A stretch of 55,471 nt of DNA from JAOADN01 sp049323795 (GCA_049323795.1 JBMOOH010000052.1:1-55471); one strand, 5' to 3'. Shown: positions 24,613 to 33,490, counted from the stretch's first letter. Notes: generated by a model from the sequence alone, not told the origin. Program-made: numbers and translations.

Positions 24613-26165
24613 ACCGGGACGACTGGCACCGCCAGCCGCTTGCCGCGGCGCTGGCCTTTCTGGCGGCCGCCATCGCGCTGATCGCGCTGCGCCCGCTCCT
24701 GCCCATCGACGAAACCCGCTACCTGACCGTCGCCTGGGAGATGTGGCAGGGCGGGTCGAAGATCGTCCCGAACCTGAACGGCGAGGTCTACAGCCAGAAG
24801 CCGCCCCTGCTGTTCTGGCTGGTCAACCTGGTCTGGACGGTGACCGGACCCGCCGAACTGGCCGGCCGGCTGGTCGGGCCCGCGGCGGGGGCGGCGGCGA
24901 TCCTGCTGACCGGGCATCTGGCACGCCGGCTCTGGCCCGGGACGCCCGGGCGCGCCGGACAGGCCGCCTGGGTGCTGGCCACCGGCGGGGTGTTTCTCGC
25001 CTACGGCTCGGCCACGATGTTCGACACGCTGCTGACCGTCGCGACGCTTGGCGCGATGCTGGCGCTGTGGTCGATGGTGCGGCGGCCCGGCTGGCAGGCG
25101 ACCGTCGGCCTCGGGGCGGCGCTTGCCTTCGGGGTCCTTGCCAAGGGACCTGTGATCCTGGTCCATGTCCTGCCGGTGGCGCTGAGCTTTCCGCTGTGGC
25201 GGCCCGAGGGCGGGGCGACGCTGCGGCAGATGGCGGTCCGCCTGTGCCTTGCCGTCCTGCTTGCCCTGGCGCTGGTCGGACTCTGGCTGGGGCCGGCGCT
25301 GATCCTTGGCGGCGAGGCCTATCGCAACGACATCCTCTGGCGGCAGAGCGCGGGCCGGATGGTCGCTTCCTTCGCCCATGACCGCCCGGTCTGGTCCTAC
25401 CTCGCGCTGATGCCGCTCTTCCTCTGGCCCTGGGGCTGGGGCCGCGAGGTGGCGGCGCTCTGGCGCGGGCCGCGGGGCGGGGCAGAGCGGTTCCTGATGA
25501 TCTGGGCCGGCGGGGGGCTGGTGGCTTTCAGCCTGATCAGCGGCAAGCAGATCCACTATCTGCTCCCCGAGCTTCCCGCCGTGGCGCTCCTGCTGTCGCG
25601 CGGGTCGGACAGGCCGCCCGGCCGCTGGTCGCGCCACGTGCCGATGCTGCCCGCGATCGTCATCCTGGGCCTTGGCGCGGCCGCCGCGGCAGGACTGGTG
25701 CCGGCCGGGATTCTGGACGGAGGCGCCGTGGGGCCGGTCGAGCTGGTGCTGGCCACGGTGACGGTCGCGGCCGCGCTTGTCCTCGTCGCGACGGCGCGGT
25801 CCCGCAGCACGGCCCGCCTGGTCGTGGCGCCCGCGACGCTGGTCGCCTTCCTGCTGGTCGCCTTCCAGACCGTCTGGGCCGGCAACAACCCGGGCCGGCT
25901 GGCCCCGCTGCTGGCGGCCCATGCCAGGGCCGGCGTCGCCACGACGGACCCGGGCTATGCCGGCCAGTTCAGCTTTTCCGCGCGCCTGCCCGCCCCGGTG
26001 ACCGTCCTGCGCAGCGAGGGCGCCCTTGCGGTCTGGATGCAGGCGAATCCGGGCGGGCTGGTCCTCGGCAAGGCGCCGATCCCGGCCGCCGGGCTGCAGC
26101 TTCTGCGCGAAGACACGCTCCAGGGCGAGCGCTGGTTCGCCTACCGCGTGGGGACCGGACCATGA
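24609..26165 (+). CDS. ArnT-like family 39 glycosyltransferase
   Basis: 518-residue integral membrane transferase with about 12 spans. The first periplasmic loop carries the catalytic acidic motif PIDETRY (D34, E35) and QKPPLLFW (about 61-68), both typical of ArnT/PMT enzymes. These move a sugar such as 4-amino-arabinose or another hexose from undecaprenyl phosphate to lipid A or a protein. Gene order LAB_N, GT39 and then a remnant GT2 matches lipid A or O-antigen decorating cassettes. Start is the ATG overlapping the LAB_N stop. The donor sugar cannot be inferred; no arnB/arnA genes are nearby. Confidence 0.88.
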   Translation: MNRDDWHRQPLAAALAFLAAAIALIALRPLLPIDETRYLTVAWEMWQGGSKIVPNLNGEVYSQKPPLLFWLVNLVWTVTGPAELAGRLVGPAAGAAAILLTGHLARRLWPGTPGRAGQAAWVLATGGVFLAYGSATMFDTLLTVATLGAMLALWSMVRRPGWQATVGLGAALAFGVLAKGPVILVHVLPVALSFPLWRPEGGATLRQMAVRLCLAVLLALALVGLWLGPALILGGEAYRNDILWRQSAGRMVASFAHDRPVWSYLALMPLFLWPWGWGREVAALWRGPRGGAERFLMIWAGGGLVAFSLISGKQIHYLLPELPAVALLLSRGSDRPPGRWSRHVPMLPAIVILGLGAAAAAGLVPAGILDGGAVGPVELVLATVTVAAALVLVATARSRSTARLVVAPATLVAFLLVAFQTVWAGNNPGRLAPLLAAHARAGVATTDPGYAGQFSFSARLPAPVTVLRSEGALAVWMQANPGGLVLGKAPIPAAGLQLLREDTLQGERWFAYRVGTGP

Positions 26166-26233
26166 CCGGCGCCCCGGCCGTGTCCGTCGTCCTGCCCGCG
26201 CGATCAAGCCTCCGTCCTGCCGGGTCCCCCTGA
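26162..26233 (+). pseudogene. Remnant of a family 2 (ArnC/DPM-like) glycosyltransferase gene
   Basis: An ATG overlapping the GT39 stop (ATGA) opens a 23-codon frame that begins MTGAPAVSVVLPAR, exactly how bacterial undecaprenyl-phosphate GT2 enzymes start (VSVVLPARNE). After the Arg the similarity stops and a TGA follows at 26231. Such a GT2 is the expected partner of LAB_N and GT39, since it charges undecaprenyl phosphate with the sugar. This looks like a deletion that removed nearly the whole gene and left its first ~14 codons. A coincidental short ORF cannot be excluded. Confidence 0.55.
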
Positions 26234-26304
26234 CCGAAGTGCCGCCCCCGCCGCGGAATCCTCGACCGGGGGGGGCCGCGGGCAAAGTCAAGGATCGACG
26301 CCAC

Positions 26305-28311
26305 ATGTCCCAGCTTGCCAGCACCGTTACCGACTATCTGTCCGCGCACCCCTATCTGGCGATCCTGATCCTGTTTCTGGTGGCCTTCGGCGAGGCCATG
26401 CTGTTTCTCGGCCTGTTCGTGCCCTCGAGCCCGATCATGATCGGGGCGGGCGCGCTGGTCGGCCTGGGCAAGCTCGGCCTGTTCCCGGTCCTGATCGCAA
26501 GCGCGGCCGGCGCCGTCGCGGGCGATGCGCTGTCGTTCTGGATCGGACGGCGGGGCAAGCGCCGGCTCGTCTCGATGTGGCCGCTCGCGACCCGCCCGGA
26601 CCTTCTGGCGACCGGAGAGCGCTTCTTTGCCCGTCACGGCAGCACGAGCATCTTCCTGGCGCGGTTCGTGCCCGTGGTGAAGGCCATTCTGCCCACCGTT
26701 GCCGGAATGGCCGGGATGTCGCCGGCCCGGTTCACGCTGGTGAACGTCCTGTCCGCCTTTGCCTGGTCCGCCGCCCACCTGTTCCCGTCCATGCTGGTCG
26801 GCCGCGGGCTTGGCGTCGCGGCCACGGCAAATCCCAAGGTCATCGAGCTTTTCGTCGTGGTGTTCGTCCTGTCGGTCCTGGTCTGGATTGCGGCGCGGCT
26901 GTTCGCCCGGACCGTCGTCCCGAGGCTTGCCGACCTCGGCCGGCGGACCGCGCGGCGCTGGTCGGCGTCGGACAGACCCTGGCGCCGCTGGCTGGGCCGG
27001 CATCTGGCAGCCGCCAACAGCCCGTCGAGCCTGCTGGCCGAGGCCGTGCTGGCCGTCGCCGCCGGCTCGGCGCTGGTCATCCTGGCGGTGCTCGTCCTGC
27101 TCGATCCCGCACTGACGCGCGCGGATGCGGCGCTGGCCGGATGGGTCGGAACCCTGCGCTCGGAGCTTGCGACCCGGGTCCTTCTGGGCGTGACCATGCT
27201 GGCCGACTGGCGCGTCCTGTTTCCGCTGGCCGCGGTGATGCTGGCCTGGCTCGCGCTGGTCCGCGAATGGCGCCTGGCCGCCGTGATAGCCAGCGCCTTC
27301 GCGGCGACGCTCGCCTTCGTTCCGGCCGTCAAGCTGCTGCTGCAGCGGGCGCGGCCCGCGCAGCTCTACGACGGGGCCGAGGCCTTCAGCTTTCCCTCGG
27401 GCCACGCCACCCATGCGACCGTCATCCTGGGGACCGCGGCGCTGCTGGCGGCTTCGTCGCTGCGGCCCCGGTGGCGCCGCCTGGTCTATGGCGGCACGGC
27501 CGTCCTCGTGCTGGTGATCGCGCTGTCGCGCGTCTATCTCGGCGCGCACTGGCCGACCGATGTTGCGGCGGGCATGCTGTTCGGGTCCATCGTCCTGATC
27601 GTCGTCGCCGTCCTGACCCGCGACCTGCGCGCCGGCCCGAGGCGCCGCGGCCTGTCGGCGGTGATCGTCCTGGCGCTTGCCGGCTTCTACGGCGCCAATC
27701 TGGAGCGGAACTACGGCGCCGCCGCGGCGTTCTACGCGCCCGGAGCCGTGGTGCAGACGGTCGCCCGCGCCGACTGGATCGGGGGACGGACCGCGGTACC
27801 CGCGACGCGCATCCTGCTCGATGGCGACCCGGGCGAGCCCATGGTGCTGCAAACCGACCTGCCGCTGGCCGATCTCGTCGCGCTCCTGCAATCCGGCGGC
27901 TGGACGCCGGTGGCCAGTTCCTGGCTCGCCGAGGTCGCGGACTCGGTCCTGCCGACGCGCGCCGGGCTGAACGCGCTTGCGCCTTGGCCGCTGACGCATC
28001 TGGGGCAGCGCCCGGTGGCGACGCTGACGCAGCCGGCCGCCGGATCGCCGCCGACCCGCCCGGTCCTGCGGGTCTGGGACAGCGGGACAAGGATCGACGG
28101 GCCGGAGCCGCGGACCATCCTGCTGCTGTCGGCGACGGCCGAGACGCTGGAGGCGCTCGGCCTCGGTTTCGCGATGCTCGACTCCGAACCCCTGTCGCGC
28201 CCGGACCCTGCGGCATGGGTGCGGGCAGGGGCGCGGGCAGGGGTAGGGGTAGGGGCAGGGGCGGCGCTGCTGGTGGTGCCGGGCGCGCCCCCGATCCTTT
28301 CGGCCAACTGA
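26305..28311 (+). CDS. DedA-PAP2 phosphatase-LssY fusion membrane protein
   Basis: 668 residues in three parts. Residues 1-200: DedA/SNARE-associated domain (FLGLFVPSSPIMIGAGAL, ARFVPVVKAILPTVAGMAGM), a family implicated in undecaprenyl-phosphate recycling. Residues about 240-445: PAP2 lipid phosphatase with KLLLQRARP, FPSGHATHA and SRVYLGAHWPTD, the three catalytic motifs intact. Residues about 460-668: a periplasmic LssY-like domain. It could dephosphorylate a lipid A or undecaprenyl pyrophosphate and flip the product. AAGGATC precedes the ATG at 26305. The 3' end contains a G-quadruplex-forming repeat encoding an Ala/Gly/Val stretch. Confidence 0.9.
   Translation: MSQLASTVTDYLSAHPYLAILILFLVAFGEAMLFLGLFVPSSPIMIGAGALVGLGKLGLFPVLIASAAGAVAGDALSFWIGRRGKRRLVSMWPLATRPDLLATGERFFARHGSTSIFLARFVPVVKAILPTVAGMAGMSPARFTLVNVLSAFAWSAAHLFPSMLVGRGLGVAATANPKVIELFVVVFVLSVLVWIAARLFARTVVPRLADLGRRTARRWSASDRPWRRWLGRHLAAANSPSSLLAEAVLAVAAGSALVILAVLVLLDPALTRADAALAGWVGTLRSELATRVLLGVTMLADWRVLFPLAAVMLAWLALVREWRLAAVIASAFAATLAFVPAVKLLLQRARPAQLYDGAEAFSFPSGHATHATVILGTAALLAASSLRPRWRRLVYGGTAVLVLVIALSRVYLGAHWPTDVAAGMLFGSIVLIVVAVLTRDLRAGPRRRGLSAVIVLALAGFYGANLERNYGAAAAFYAPGAVVQTVARADWIGGRTAVPATRILLDGDPGEPMVLQTDLPLADLVALLQSGGWTPVASSWLAEVADSVLPTRAGLNALAPWPLTHLGQRPVATLTQPAAGSPPTRPVLRVWDSGTRIDGPEPRTILLLSATAETLEALGLGFAMLDSEPLSRPDPAAWVRAGARAGVGVGAGAALLVVPGAPPILSAN
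28223..28264 (+). repeat. GGGCAG/GGGTAG hexamer repeat with a G-quadruplex motif
   Basis: Four GGGG runs (28240-28243, 28246-28249, 28252-28255, 28258-28261) are separated by TA, TA and CA, the canonical G4-N2-G4 pattern, on the coding strand near the 3' end of the DedA-PAP2 gene. Similar GGGCAGGGG units precede it. It encodes GARAGVGVGAGA-like residues. Confidence 0.85.
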
Positions 28312-28378
28312 GCCGCGACAAGGCAATGGCGTCCCGGTCTCCCGGAACGCCGCTTTTGCCGGTCCTGCCGACAGATGG

Positions 28379-29140
28379 TCAGGCGACCCTGCCGCGCCGG
28401 ACCGTCATCATCACGACGACCGACAGGATCACCGCAAGGAAGCCCGCGCTGGTGACGATGGTGCCCAGCCCCATCCCGCCATATTCCGGCGGCTGCGACA
28501 TCAGGTCGCCGAAGGATGCGCCCAGCGGGCGGGTCAGGATGTAGGCCAGCCAGAACCCGAGGATCGGGTCCAGACCGAGCTGCAAGTACCCCAGGGCAAG
28601 CGACGCGATGATCAGCCCGAACAGGATGCCCGTCGCCGTGTAGCCCAGCCCGAAGAATTCCGAGATGAGGTCGCCCACCGCCGTTCCCAGTGCAAAGGTC
28701 AGGAGGATCGCCAGCCAGTAGAACGCCTCGCGCCGGTCGGTGAAGATGGAGTGGATCGACAGCGTGCGCTCGGATGCGTACCAAATCGCGAACGTCACCG
28801 GGAGGGCCAGGGAAAACACCACCGTCGTCGTGACCAGCGACACGCCGAAGGTGTCGACCAGATTGTCGGTGATCAGCGTGCCGACGATGCTGATCATCAC
28901 CACCGCCAGCCAGTAGGCCCAGGGCACATAGCGCTTGGTGGCCAGTTGCAGCGTCATCACGCCGACCAGGACCACGGACATCAGCGCCGTGGTTGCGGTC
29001 AGGCCAAGGCCCAGGTTGACGGCCAGAAAGTCGGCCGCCGTTTCGCCCATGGTCACGGCCATGAGCTTGATCAGCCAGAAATCGAGGGTGACTTCGGGAA
29101 CCCGGTTCACCGGGGCGGTGATCTGTGATTGCGGGATCAT
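28379..29140 (-). CDS. COG4705-type multi-span membrane protein
   Basis: 253 residues from the ATG at 29140, with about seven or eight hydrophobic segments and repeated motifs MGETAADFL (near 37), TDNLVDTFG and GTAVGDLISEF. The internal similarity between the two halves (xGETxxDfL / TAVGDLIxEF) is typical of the uncharacterised COG4705 family. AAAGGCAG lies four bases upstream. An ATG at 29164 overlapping the upstream gene's stop (ATGA) is an alternative. Function unknown; conserved acidic residues in spans suggest ion or metal transport. Confidence 0.8.
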   Translation of the reverse strand: MIPQSQITAPVNRVPEVTLDFWLIKLMAVTMGETAADFLAVNLGLGLTATTALMSVVLVGVMTLQLATKRYVPWAYWLAVVMISIVGTLITDNLVDTFGVSLVTTTVVFSLALPVTFAIWYASERTLSIHSIFTDRREAFYWLAILLTFALGTAVGDLISEFFGLGYTATGILFGLIIASLALGYLQLGLDPILGFWLAYILTRPLGASFGDLMSQPPEYGGMGLGTIVTSAGFLAVILSVVVMMTVRRGRVA

Positions 29141-29160
29141 GGTTCTGCCTTTCGGGTGGG

Positions 29161-29796
29161 TCATCCCTTCACCAGCGCAAGGGCCTGCGCGGTGAAGGCA
29201 TCGGCGTTGCGGTCGTCATCGGCGTTGCAGCGCTCCAGCGCCCTGGCCTGCAGGTCCGCGACCCGTGTCGCCGCAGCGCCGGTCGGGGCTTTGGCCGCAA
29301 GGCCGTCGCGCAGAGTGCCCAACATCACCTCGCAGGGCAGCGCGCGGCCCGTGTCATCCGTGACCGCGATGCCCGCCACCAGGACCGCGCCGCCCGGCGC
29401 CGTTGCCCGCACCGGATCGCGCAGCGCGGCATCAAGTGCGGTCAGCGCCGCCTCGACACCCGCAGCGGTGGGCGTGCCGCCGCGCAGCGACCGGAAGAGG
29501 CCATCCGCCGCGTCATCGACCGCACCCCAGGCCGCGGCATTGACCGGGCGCAGTGTCGGGGCCGCCTTGTCCCAGGCGGTCTCAAGGTCCTTGGCACGGA
29601 CCTCGGCGGCGGCAAGGTCGCCGGTCGCGGCGATGCTGCGGATGTCGGCGGCGATGGTCTGGAACGGCGTCAGGTCGCCCAGCGGCGGCGCATCGGCCGC
29701 GGCGGCCTGGATCGGCGGGTTCAGGGTCATCTCCACCAGCGCAAAGCCGGTGACAGGGACGGCGATCAGCGCCGCGGCAAGAAGAAGTTGTCGCAT
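29161..29796 (-). CDS. Periplasmic helical protein paired with the COG4705 gene
   Basis: 211 residues with a signal peptide (1-19, VPVTGFA region) and an Ala/Asp-rich, helix-forming mature part with repeated heptad-like spacing; two cysteines (about 158 and 192) could form a disulfide. The stop codon overlaps an upstream start of the COG4705 gene, so the two form one operon read leftwards. No family recognised. It may be a periplasmic sensor or accessory subunit of the membrane protein. Confidence 0.7.
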   Translation of the reverse strand: MRQLLLAAALIAVPVTGFALVEMTLNPPIQAAAADAPPLGDLTPFQTIAADIRSIAATGDLAAAEVRAKDLETAWDKAAPTLRPVNAAAWGAVDDAADGLFRSLRGGTPTAAGVEAALTALDAALRDPVRATAPGGAVLVAGIAVTDDTGRALPCEVMLGTLRDGLAAKAPTGAAATRVADLQARALERCNADDDRNADAFTAQALALVKG

Positions 29797-29980
29797 CGGG
29801 GTGGTGCCTTTCGTGCGGATGTGCCCCGCCCGCGCCGGACATCGCCACGGCCTTGAATGGCCAGAGGACGAACTGAACATCCGGAAGCGGCCGGTGACGG
29901 CGTTTTGCTCCCGCCGTGTCATCGGCACCTGTCGGCAGGATTACATCGCCGCAATGTTCGCGCGCCGATCGGCCAGACGA

Positions 29981-30007
29981 TCACAAAACTGTATAGGGCA
30001 CGGCAGG
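29981..30007 (+). promoter_or_regulatory. Shared island element, copy 2 (upstream of the ABC exporter operon)
   Basis: TCACAAAACTGTA at 29981-29993 matches copy 1 in 12 of 13 bases; a GGCAG half-site follows at 30002-30006 at the position of GACAG in the other copies. It lies 85 bases before the ABC ATPase start, in the divergent region it shares with the periplasmic-protein gene, so it could control both. Confidence 0.45.
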
Positions 30008-30091
30008 CTGCGGCCAGCCTGGACCTTCAAGGTGCCCCCGATCCGCTCTGCCGAACCGGTCGGGCGATCGCAACCGCCACGGAGACCACGA

Positions 30092-30841
30092 ATGCCGCCA
30101 CCCATCATCGCCCTCGACCGGCTGACCCAGCGTTTCGACGACCGCACCGTCGTCGATGCGCTGTCCTTCTCGATTGCCGAGGGCGAGGTGTTCGGCTTTC
30201 TCGGCCACAACGGGGCGGGCAAGACCACGACGCTCAACATGCTGACGACTCTGGCCCGCCCGGCCTCGGGCACCGCGACCATCGCAGGGGCGGATCTGGT
30301 CCGCGATCCCGACGGCGTGCGCCGCAGCATCGGCTTCGTGCCCGAGAACGTCCGGCTCTACGACACGCTGACGGCGGAAGAGAACCTGATGTTCTTCGCG
30401 CGCCTGTCCGGCGTGCCGTCCCCGGCGGGGCGCGTGCGCGAGGTGCTGGAGCTTCTGGACAGCCTGCCCTATGCGGAGCGCCGCGTCGGCGGGTTTTCCA
30501 AGGGGATGCGCCAGCGGATCGGACTGGCCCAGGCCATCCTGCACAAGCCCAGGGTCCTGTTCCTCGACGAGCCGACCTCGGGCCTCGACCCGATGGGCAT
30601 CCGGATGCTGCGCGACCTGATCGAGCGGCTGAACCGCGAGTTCGGCATGACCATCTTCATGAACACCCACCTGATCAGCGAGATTGCCAAGACCTGCACC
30701 TCGATCGCGGTCCTCAGCCACGGGCGGCTGGTGTTCCACGACAGGATCGAGGCCGTCACCGCCCGTTACGGCGACGACGCGGCGCTGGAAGAACTCTATC
30801 TGTCCGTCACGCCGGCAACCTCACCTGCGGGGGCCGCGTGA
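30092..30841 (+). CDS. ABC-2 type exporter, ATP-binding protein
   Basis: 249-residue ATPase. Walker A GHNGAGKTTT, signature FSKGMRQR, Walker B VLFLDEP and D-loop SGLDP, and the H-loop His in NTHL are present. The FSKGM signature variant and short length match exporter ATPases of the CcmA/NosF/drug-exporter group. It works with the two permeases that follow; its stop overlaps the next start (TGATG). ATG at 30092 follows ACGGAGACC. Substrate unknown. Confidence 0.92.
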   Translation: MPPPIIALDRLTQRFDDRTVVDALSFSIAEGEVFGFLGHNGAGKTTTLNMLTTLARPASGTATIAGADLVRDPDGVRRSIGFVPENVRLYDTLTAEENLMFFARLSGVPSPAGRVREVLELLDSLPYAERRVGGFSKGMRQRIGLAQAILHKPRVLFLDEPTSGLDPMGIRMLRDLIERLNREFGMTIFMNTHLISEIAKTCTSIAVLSHGRLVFHDRIEAVTARYGDDAALEELYLSVTPATSPAGAA

Positions 30842-31785
30842 TGTCGTCGGAACCCTCTCAGATGGGCCTGATCGCCCGCCAGTCGCTGCGCCTGACCCTG
30901 CGCGAGGGCACGGTGCTGGTCATCGCGGCCCTGTTCGTCGCGTTGGTGCTGCTGTCGGCCTGGCTGGGCTGGCGCGCCACCGCCACCGTCAATGCCATTT
31001 TCACCGACGCCGCCGCCTTCCTGCAATCGCAGGGCCGCGCGGTGCCGGAAAACCCGGTGCTTGCGACATCGCCCCTGTCGCTGCTGCGCAATGTTGCCGT
31101 CTATGTCTCCTTGATCGGCGTGCTGGCGGCGATTGTCGTCGGCAACCGGCTGATCGCGCTCGATCGGCGGTCGGGCGTGCTGCCGCTCTACGGCACCCGC
31201 ACCGGCGACAGGCCGTCCTACGCGACCGGGAAGGTGCTGGCGCTCGCGGCCCTGGTCGGCGGGCTGACCCTGATCGCCGCGGCCGTCTCGGTGGCAACGC
31301 TGGTCGCCCTGCCCGCCGTTTCGGTGTCCGCAGGACAGTGGGCGCAGCTCATCGCGTTCTTCATCCTTTCGGGCGGCTACCTGCTGGTCTTCGGCCTGGT
31401 CGCCCTCGGCGCGGCGGCGCGCAGCCGGTCGGAAACCGTGGGGCTTTTGCTGCCGGTCACGATGTGGCTTGTCCTCACCTTCGTCCTGCCGTCGGTCACC
31501 GGAAACCTGCTGCCGACCGCCTCGATCAACCCGGTCTCGGCCCTTGCACCGCCGCCGGAGGCCGCGTTCTTCCGCTGGACCGCGTGGGCGGTCGGCCCGT
31601 TCTCGGTCGCGGAAAGCTACCGCTTCCTCTCGGCGGGTCTGCTCGACTTCCTGCCCGCAGGCCGCCTCCCGGCCGCGGCCATCCCGCCGCTGGCAACCCT
31701 GCTGATCGCGATGCTTGCAGCCCTGTTCTGGGCCCTGCGCGCCCTGCGCGCCCTCGACCTGACCCGGAGCGACTACGATGTCTGA
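30841..31785 (+). CDS. ABC-2 type exporter permease (first)
   Basis: 314 residues. An N-terminal span (about 22-42) precedes a periplasmic loop of about 60 residues, then five clustered spans, the NosY/ABC-2 topology. It starts at the ATG overlapping the ATPase stop and its last 8 bases overlap the second permease. Likely half of a heterodimeric membrane channel. Confidence 0.85.
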   Translation: MSSEPSQMGLIARQSLRLTLREGTVLVIAALFVALVLLSAWLGWRATATVNAIFTDAAAFLQSQGRAVPENPVLATSPLSLLRNVAVYVSLIGVLAAIVVGNRLIALDRRSGVLPLYGTRTGDRPSYATGKVLALAALVGGLTLIAAAVSVATLVALPAVSVSAGQWAQLIAFFILSGGYLLVFGLVALGAAARSRSETVGLLLPVTMWLVLTFVLPSVTGNLLPTASINPVSALAPPPEAAFFRWTAWAVGPFSVAESYRFLSAGLLDFLPAGRLPAAAIPPLATLLIAMLAALFWALRALRALDLTRSDYDV

Positions 31786-32758
31786 CCTTGCCCCCGTCGC
31801 CATCATCGCGGCCAAGGACATCCGCGACGCCACCCGCGACCGCTTCGTGCTGATCGTGACCCTGTTCCTGGCCCTCGGTGCCGTCGTCGCACTGGTCAGC
31901 GGCGCCATCGCGCTGCGCACCGACGCGGCGACCTACGCCGCCGCGAAGGAAACCCTGCTCGCGCTCGGCAAGCCCGCCGACCAGATCGCGGCGCCCGAGT
32001 TCTACCCGCTGAAACTCCTGCGCGGGGCGGTCGAGCAGATCGGCATCGTCGGCGCCGCCATCGCGATCCTGATCGGCTACCGGGCCGCGGCCAGCGAACG
32101 GGGACGTCAAACCCTGGCGCTGATCCTGACCCGCCCGATCCGCCGCTGGCAGTTCCTGGCGGGAAAGGCTGCCGCCGGTCTGGCGCTGCTGGGTCTCGGG
32201 CTGTTCACGGTTCTCGCGGCCCTTGCACTGGTCGCCCATTTCGCCAGCGGTGTCGGCCTCACCGCCGCCGACCTGCCGCGTCTCGCCCTGACGTGGTTTG
32301 CCGCATGGCTCTACACCGCGTCGTTCTTCTTTCTCGGCTTCATCCTGACACTGACCCTGCGCAAGCCCGCGACCGCGCTCCTCCTCGCCTTCGCGATATG
32401 GCTGACGCTGGTTCTGGTCGCGCCGCAGGTGGGCGACACGCTCGACCCCGACAACCAGGTGGCGGGCGGCGTCTTCAAGGCGCTCAGCATCGCCAAGCCC
32501 GACCAGGTCGAGATCATGAAGCAGTTCAAGACCTACGAGACCCTGCGCGACGGGATCGAGCAGGCCTCTGTCACCAAGCACTTCGAGCGGTTCACCTTTG
32601 CCGTCCTCGGCATCAAGGACACCTATACCGGCGTCCCGCTCGGCCCCATCCTGATCGAGAAGACGGGCGATCTCGTCTGGATTTTCCTCACCGCCCTCGG
32701 GCTTGGCCTGGTGGCCATCGCCCTTCCCCTCAACGCCGACCGACTTTCAAAGGAATGA
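31778..32758 (+). CDS. ABC-2 type exporter permease (second)
   Basis: 326 residues with an N-terminal span, a periplasmic loop (about 45-85) and several later spans. The motif ERGRQTLALILTRPIRRWQFLAGK (about 108-131) is the typical cytoplasmic coupling segment of ABC-2 permeases of the NosY group. A soluble insertion near 235-285 contains DTLDPDNQ. It overlaps the first permease gene and is five bases from the next gene. Confidence 0.85.
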   Translation: MSDLAPVAIIAAKDIRDATRDRFVLIVTLFLALGAVVALVSGAIALRTDAATYAAAKETLLALGKPADQIAAPEFYPLKLLRGAVEQIGIVGAAIAILIGYRAAASERGRQTLALILTRPIRRWQFLAGKAAAGLALLGLGLFTVLAALALVAHFASGVGLTAADLPRLALTWFAAWLYTASFFFLGFILTLTLRKPATALLLAFAIWLTLVLVAPQVGDTLDPDNQVAGGVFKALSIAKPDQVEIMKQFKTYETLRDGIEQASVTKHFERFTFAVLGIKDTYTGVPLGPILIEKTGDLVWIFLTALGLGLVAIALPLNADRLSKE

Positions 32759-32763
32759 CCGGA

Positions 32764-33390
32764 ATGACCGCCAAGACCCCCACCCTGATGGCCACGCTGC
32801 TGGCCGTGACCCTCGCCATGCCCCTGGCCGCACAGACCGCCGGTGTCGACACCGACGGCGACGGCGTGCCCGATGCCGCCGAGGCGGTGCTGGGCACCGA
32901 CCCGCTGGTCGCCGACACCGACGGCGACGGCACGAACGACCTGAAGGACGCCGACGCGACCTTCGCGCCGAACCCGATCGACCCGTCCGGGGCGCCGGCG
33001 CCGTTCAAGATCTCGGACCTGCTGGTCGAGAACAACGTCGTGCCCGGGACCAGCAAGGCCGCGCCCGACCATCTGGAGATCGCCGTCACCAACACGGGCA
33101 GCACGCCCCTGACCGGCTTCTCGATCTACTACAGCTTCACCGACAAGGACTCGGGCAAGGTCGAGAGCGTCTTCCGCAAGCTCGACGGCTTCACCGTGCC
33201 CGCCGGCGGCGAGGCGCGCATCAACTTCGACGACGGCACCGTTGCCGGCCATTTCCGCGCCAACCCGAACTCGATCTACATCACCTCGCAGGCCGGAAAG
33301 GTCGTGGACGTGATGCTGAAACTCGACGGCTTCGCGCCCGTTTCGGCGCAGGTCCAGAAGGACAAGGGCGGCGCCGAGGCGGCGGACTGA
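32764..33390 (+). CDS. Secreted calcium-repeat (TSP3-like) protein of the exporter operon
   Basis: 208 residues. A signal peptide (1-20, cleavage after PLAAQ region) is followed by two thrombospondin type-3-like calcium loops, DTDGDGVPD and DTDGDGTND (about 26-34 and 47-55), and a beta-rich domain (about 75-195: LEIAVTNTGSTPLTGFSIYY...). AAGGA lies eight bases before the ATG at 32764; another ATG nine bases earlier is too close to it. Probably a periplasmic or surface partner, or cargo, of the preceding ABC exporter. No precise family recognised. Confidence 0.75.
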   Translation: MTAKTPTLMATLLAVTLAMPLAAQTAGVDTDGDGVPDAAEAVLGTDPLVADTDGDGTNDLKDADATFAPNPIDPSGAPAPFKISDLLVENNVVPGTSKAAPDHLEIAVTNTGSTPLTGFSIYYSFTDKDSGKVESVFRKLDGFTVPAGGEARINFDDGTVAGHFRANPNSIYITSQAGKVVDVMLKLDGFAPVSAQVQKDKGGAEAAD

Positions 33391-33490
33391 TGCCGCGGAC
33401 GCCGGGCGGGCCGCGCCGACGGAGGTTCCGGCGGCGCGGCCCATGCCGCGCGACGCGGATCACCCCCCGCTCACGACAACGGGAAACGGA

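Noticed and set aside
24609..26165. Naming the GT39 gene arnT
   Set aside because: No arnA, arnB or arnD genes are near, so transfer of 4-amino-arabinose is not supported; family-level name only.
30092..33390. Naming the ABC-2 operon nosDFYL
   Set aside because: No NosD repeat protein, no NosL lipoprotein and no nitrous oxide reductase genes nearby; only the ATPase and permease style is similar.
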